From Flavobacterium sp. MFBS3-15 (lineage in GTDB: Bacteria > Bacteroidota > Bacteroidia > Flavobacteriales > Flavobacteriaceae): 64,000 nucleotides of DNA. The DNA is taken from positions 62,001 to 126,000 of the forward strand of contig NZ_JAPCHV010000007.1 of NCBI RefSeq assembly GCF_026107645.2. Reading direction: 5' to 3'. Below are positions 61,774-64,000 of this stretch, one piece after another (the first letter of the stretch is position 1; the number at the start of each line of letters is the position of its first letter). Below the pieces are notes generated by a model. That model had not been told where the DNA came from, did not search any database, and worked only from the letters and a program-made list of their open reading frames with translations. The position numbers and the translations under genes are program-made.

Positions 61774-62022
61774 ATGAGAAATACGATTTTAAAGGGCGCA
61801 CTTTTCAGCTCAATGTTGGTGGCTGCGCTCTCATTTTCTTCCTGCAAAAAGGAAGGGGATGCCGATTCTACAACAGAGATGAACGATACGACAGGTATAG
61901 TGCCTGAATCCGAAGCGCCAAAAAATCCGGTGATGGATACTGTCATTGAAAAAGATGGCGACACCGTAGTAAGAACAGGTGGCGGAAAGAACGAAAATCC
62001 ATTAGGCACACAAGTTCCTTAA
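61774..62022 (+). CDS. Very small lipoprotein
   Basis: 82 residues: signal with lipobox SFSSC (C23), then an acidic, threonine- and aspartate-rich tail (DADSTTEMNDTTGIVPESEAP). Similar in make-up to the gene before it, 21 bp apart. Function unknown; both end at one terminator. Confidence 0.6.
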   Translation: MRNTILKGALFSSMLVAALSFSSCKKEGDADSTTEMNDTTGIVPESEAPKNPVMDTVIEKDGDTVVRTGGGKNENPLGTQVP

Positions 62023-62049
62023 GGCCTCTATACCACTATATATATCATC

Positions 62050-62080
62050 AAAAAGGCAGCCCGTCATGAGCTGCCTTTTT
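62050..62080 (+). terminator. Terminator of the small lipoprotein pair
   Basis: AAAAAGGCAGC (62050-62060) pairs with GCTGCCTTTTT (62070-62080); strong stem with T-tract, 28 bp past the stop. Confidence 0.85.
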
Positions 62081-62106
62081 GTGTTTTTCATATGCAAATA
62101 AAACAT

Positions 62107-62892
62107 TTAAAATGAGAATTGCATCCTGTACCGCTCATACATCGCTGCCGATGGGCGCGGCCAAAAGAAGCTTCCTGCCGGGCCGGCAACAAAGCTTATT
62201 GCAAGTTCGGCCAGCATGCGTCCGCTTGTCTCATTCAGGTGGATGGTGTCTGTGGTAAGCACAAGGCCATGACGCTCCGATATGCTGCTCCAGCTTTCGC
62301 GAAGCACCAATCTCCTGAAAGCAGCTTTTGCCAGTAAGGTAAGGCTTTTTTGCGGTGCTACAGGCTGTGCGGGCGGATTGGCGGCTAAATAGTCGGCCAT
62401 GTTTTGGTTGAGGTCGAGCAACTCTGTGTTATACAGACCAGCGATGCGGGTTATTTCAACATTATACTTTGCTACCGTTACATTAGCTTCGTGTGTAAGG
62501 TCTTCGCCTAAAATTGGTAATGTACACAATGCGATCCTGGCATTGGTATATTCCTGAAGTTTATTTACTATAATTTCGAGGTTTTCGGCATACCATTCCA
62601 GCGTAGGTACCTGTGGAAGGCCCTGGCTGGACAGGCATCGCTTAGTATTGGCCGGGGTCAGGATAGCATTGACATCGTTGGTACCTATAAGGACCATGAT
62701 ATAGTCCGGTTTTGCAGCTATAACATCGTCAACGCGCAGGCAGGCATTGTAGGCGAGGTTGCCGTTTTTGCCGAAGTTCAGGAATTCATAGTCTTTAAGA
62801 TCGTGTGCTTTCTTTAACTGCCCTATCCAGTCGTAGCTGAACGTGCCCTGGGTTATACTGTCGCCAAGACAGGCAACTTTTACTCTTTCCAT
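62107..62892 (-). CDS. SGNH/GDSL hydrolase
   Basis: 261 residues. Block I VACLGDSITQG, block II GKNGNLAYN, block III LIGTNDVN and block V TTDTIHLNE with the catalytic D-x2-H. No signal peptide. Probable esterase; substrate unknown. A complete promoter with a TetR-like palindrome lies before it. Confidence 0.88.
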   Translation of the reverse strand: MERVKVACLGDSITQGTFSYDWIGQLKKAHDLKDYEFLNFGKNGNLAYNACLRVDDVIAAKPDYIMVLIGTNDVNAILTPANTKRCLSSQGLPQVPTLEWYAENLEIIVNKLQEYTNARIALCTLPILGEDLTHEANVTVAKYNVEITRIAGLYNTELLDLNQNMADYLAANPPAQPVAPQKSLTLLAKAAFRRLVLRESWSSISERHGLVLTTDTIHLNETSGRMLAELAISFVAGPAGSFFWPRPSAAMYERYRMQFSF

Positions 62893-62954
62893 TTTGATTG
62901 ATGAACTCCCCCTTACGTTAAGGAAGAGTTATGATTGATGATGATTGATTGGCG

Positions 62955-63007
62955 CAAAGATAAAGCGTAAACAACACGTGTCCAAAAAAAATTAAACAAA
63001 TGTTTAA
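62955..63007 (-). promoter_or_regulatory. SGNH hydrolase promoter with TetR-like palindrome
   Basis: On the minus strand TTG (62983-62985), 20 bp, then TATCTTTG (62955-62962): a good match to the Bacteroidota promoter. TTAAACAAATGTTTAA at 62992-63007 lies just before the TTG and has the same TTAAAC-N4-GTTTAA shape as the efflux operators. Confidence 0.6.
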
Positions 63008-63175
63008 TTGTTGCCAAATCCCTGCCAGCTGATTATATAAAGGACGAATAGCAGAAAGAAATGTTACAGGAAAACAGGATTTAGTTTATAAACTGTTGAT
63101 GGAGAGGCAATGCCCTAATGTCTCGCATAATGTTTATTACTTTGATACAGAAAGCATTCCGTTTATACCGTATCG

Positions 63176-64000
63176 TTACTTATCCTGTTTCAATTTTTCC
63201 TCATAAAATCGTTTCAATACATAAAAACCTTTTTTCTTTTTGCCGGTTTCGCTATACAATCCCTTGCGGTTCCAGCCGTCCTGCAATCCCGGTAGCTGCC
63301 TGCGGGGGGAGCGGAAATCCTTGAGTATCCACGGCGACAGGCCGCGGAGTTGCTTTATTTTGCCGAGCATTTTCAGGGTTTCTTCGTAAAGATATTCCTG
63401 GTATTCTTCAGAAAAACGCGTCAGCTTGTCGGCGTGATATCCGGATTTGGCATCGGCCCCGAATTCGGAAATGATTATCGGCTTATCCTGCGTGATATTC
63501 CATGTTACCTGGCTGCATTTTTCGGGCAGGCCGTCGTACCAGCCTATGTACTGGTTAAAGCTCAGCACGTCAACCACATCTGCATATGGGTCGTCGATGG
63601 TTTTTACCAGCGGGTTGCCGTCAGGGCTGCTTTGCTCGAGTGCCGCGCTGATAAGGCGGGTAGGGTCGAGGGTGCGCGCCTGTTTCGCCAACCGGCCTAA
63701 AAATGCATTGCGTGCATCTGTACTTGGTGTTTCATTGGCCATCGACCAAATTATTACCGATGCACGGTTGCGGTCGCGGGTTATCATTTCAGTCAGTTGA
63801 TTTTCGGCATTTTTGTAGGTGGACTCATTTTTCCAGTCGATGGTCCAGTATACCGGTATTTCCTCCCAAACCAATAATCCCATTTCATCGGCAAGGCGAA
63901 CCATGTGTTCGTTGTGGGGATAGTGGGCAAGACGAACGTAGTTGCATCCAAGTTCCTTAGCCATGGTAAGCAGCTGCCTGGCATCCTCCGGGGAATGCGC
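63176..64000 (-). CDS. Glycoside hydrolase family 2, C-terminal part (partial)
   Basis: 275 codons of the TIM-barrel part of a family 2 enzyme; the start lies beyond the right edge and the frame stays open to base 64000. Family marks: NYVRLAHYPHNEHMVRLADE, then VIIWSMANETPS (acid/base glutamate in NE) and PIIISEFGADAKSG (nucleophile glutamate in SEFG). Beta-glucuronidase or beta-galactosidase; the specificity cannot be read here. Confidence 0.88.
   Translation of the reverse strand, partial: AHSPEDARQLLTMAKELGCNYVRLAHYPHNEHMVRLADEMGLLVWEEIPVYWTIDWKNESTYKNAENQLTEMITRDRNRASVIIWSMANETPSTDARNAFLGRLAKQARTLDPTRLISAALEQSSPDGNPLVKTIDDPYADVVDVLSFNQYIGWYDGLPEKCSQVTWNITQDKPIIISEFGADAKSGYHADKLTRFSEEYQEYLYEETLKMLGKIKQLRGLSPWILKDFRSPRRQLPGLQDGWNRKGLYSETGKKKKGFYVLKRFYEEKLKQDK

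Noticed and set aside
1..64000. CRISPR arrays, tRNA/rRNA genes, prophage or transposase genes
   Set aside because: I looked for spaced direct repeats, tRNA T-loop motifs and transposase motifs in the intergenic regions and found none. A tool such as tRNAscan-SE or a CRISPR finder would be needed to exclude weak cases.

Overview
The window is a chromosomal segment from a member of the Bacteroidota, most likely a Flavobacteriaceae close to Flavobacterium. The evidence is the family content (DUF3570/DUF4266 with ApbE, BT_3928-type DoxX protein, DUF1599, DUF4199, many short Cys-anchored lipoproteins), the promoter style (TAnnTTTG -7 boxes, weak ribosome binding sites), and gene orders I recognise from flavobacteria (rsfS-ftsH, LUD-cdsA-psd-ACBP, NUDIX facing pyrE, folP facing DUF1599, coaD-ddl facing PASTA-rluD). 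It is mostly core genome. I see no rRNA, tRNA, prophage, transposase or CRISPR array.

Layout. 1-4.7 kb: a protease-RimK fusion and a thioredoxin-ApbE-DUF4266-DUF3570 operon. 4.8-11.6 kb: clpC facing gyrA, with gyrA followed by a secreted TPR protein. 11.6-18.4 kb: a YD-repeat lipoprotein, then an operon LUD, cdsA, psd, acyl-CoA-binding protein and lipoprotein superoxide dismutase, then rsfS-ftsH. 18.5-26.4 kb: birA, a NUDIX hydrolase and pyrE with start codons 7 bp apart, small secreted proteins, a phosphoesterase, DUF4241, folP, DUF1599 and a DoxX-like protein. 26.5-33.7 kb: ddl, coaD, an M14 carboxypeptidase, a lipoprotein and an M50-like membrane protein on the minus strand, with PASTA-rluD divergent. 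33.8-40.7 kb: YceI, pirin, Crp-type regulator, VOC protein, DUF4199, a membrane-tethered LuxR-type regulator, and an ABC pair whose permease is fused to a TlpA-like thioredoxin domain. 40.9-46.5 kb: yaaA and a tetR-tolC-hlyD-emrB efflux operon. 46.6-49.2 kb: pabA and the cysteine operon cysE-cysK. 49.5-55.3 kb: a marR-yceI operon, a run of exported thiol-redox and rhodanese proteins, a lone receiver, and a LytS/LytTR-like pair. 55.4-64 kb: a large cation/proton antiporter, a cluster resembling quinone or electrophile detoxification (ring-cleaving dioxygenase, esterase, pirin, acetyltransferase, hydrolase), two tiny lipoproteins, an SGNH hydrolase, and the C-terminal part of a family 2 glycoside hydrolase.

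The most interesting structure is non-coding. Upstream of cysE-cysK there is a 22-codon leader ORF with three consecutive cysteine codons, followed by mutually exclusive antiterminator and terminator stems. This is a textbook-shaped but apparently unannotated cysteine attenuator. The window also carries an inferable regulon: the same palindrome TTTGTATATACAAA overlaps the promoters of the marR-yceI operon and of a second yceI gene 16 kb away. A separate 20-nt motif is shared by the upstream regions of a pirin gene and the ring-cleaving dioxygenase gene, and a 28-bp-spaced direct repeat lies in front of DUF4199 next to the LuxR-type gene. Several intergenic palindromes look like dispersed repeats.
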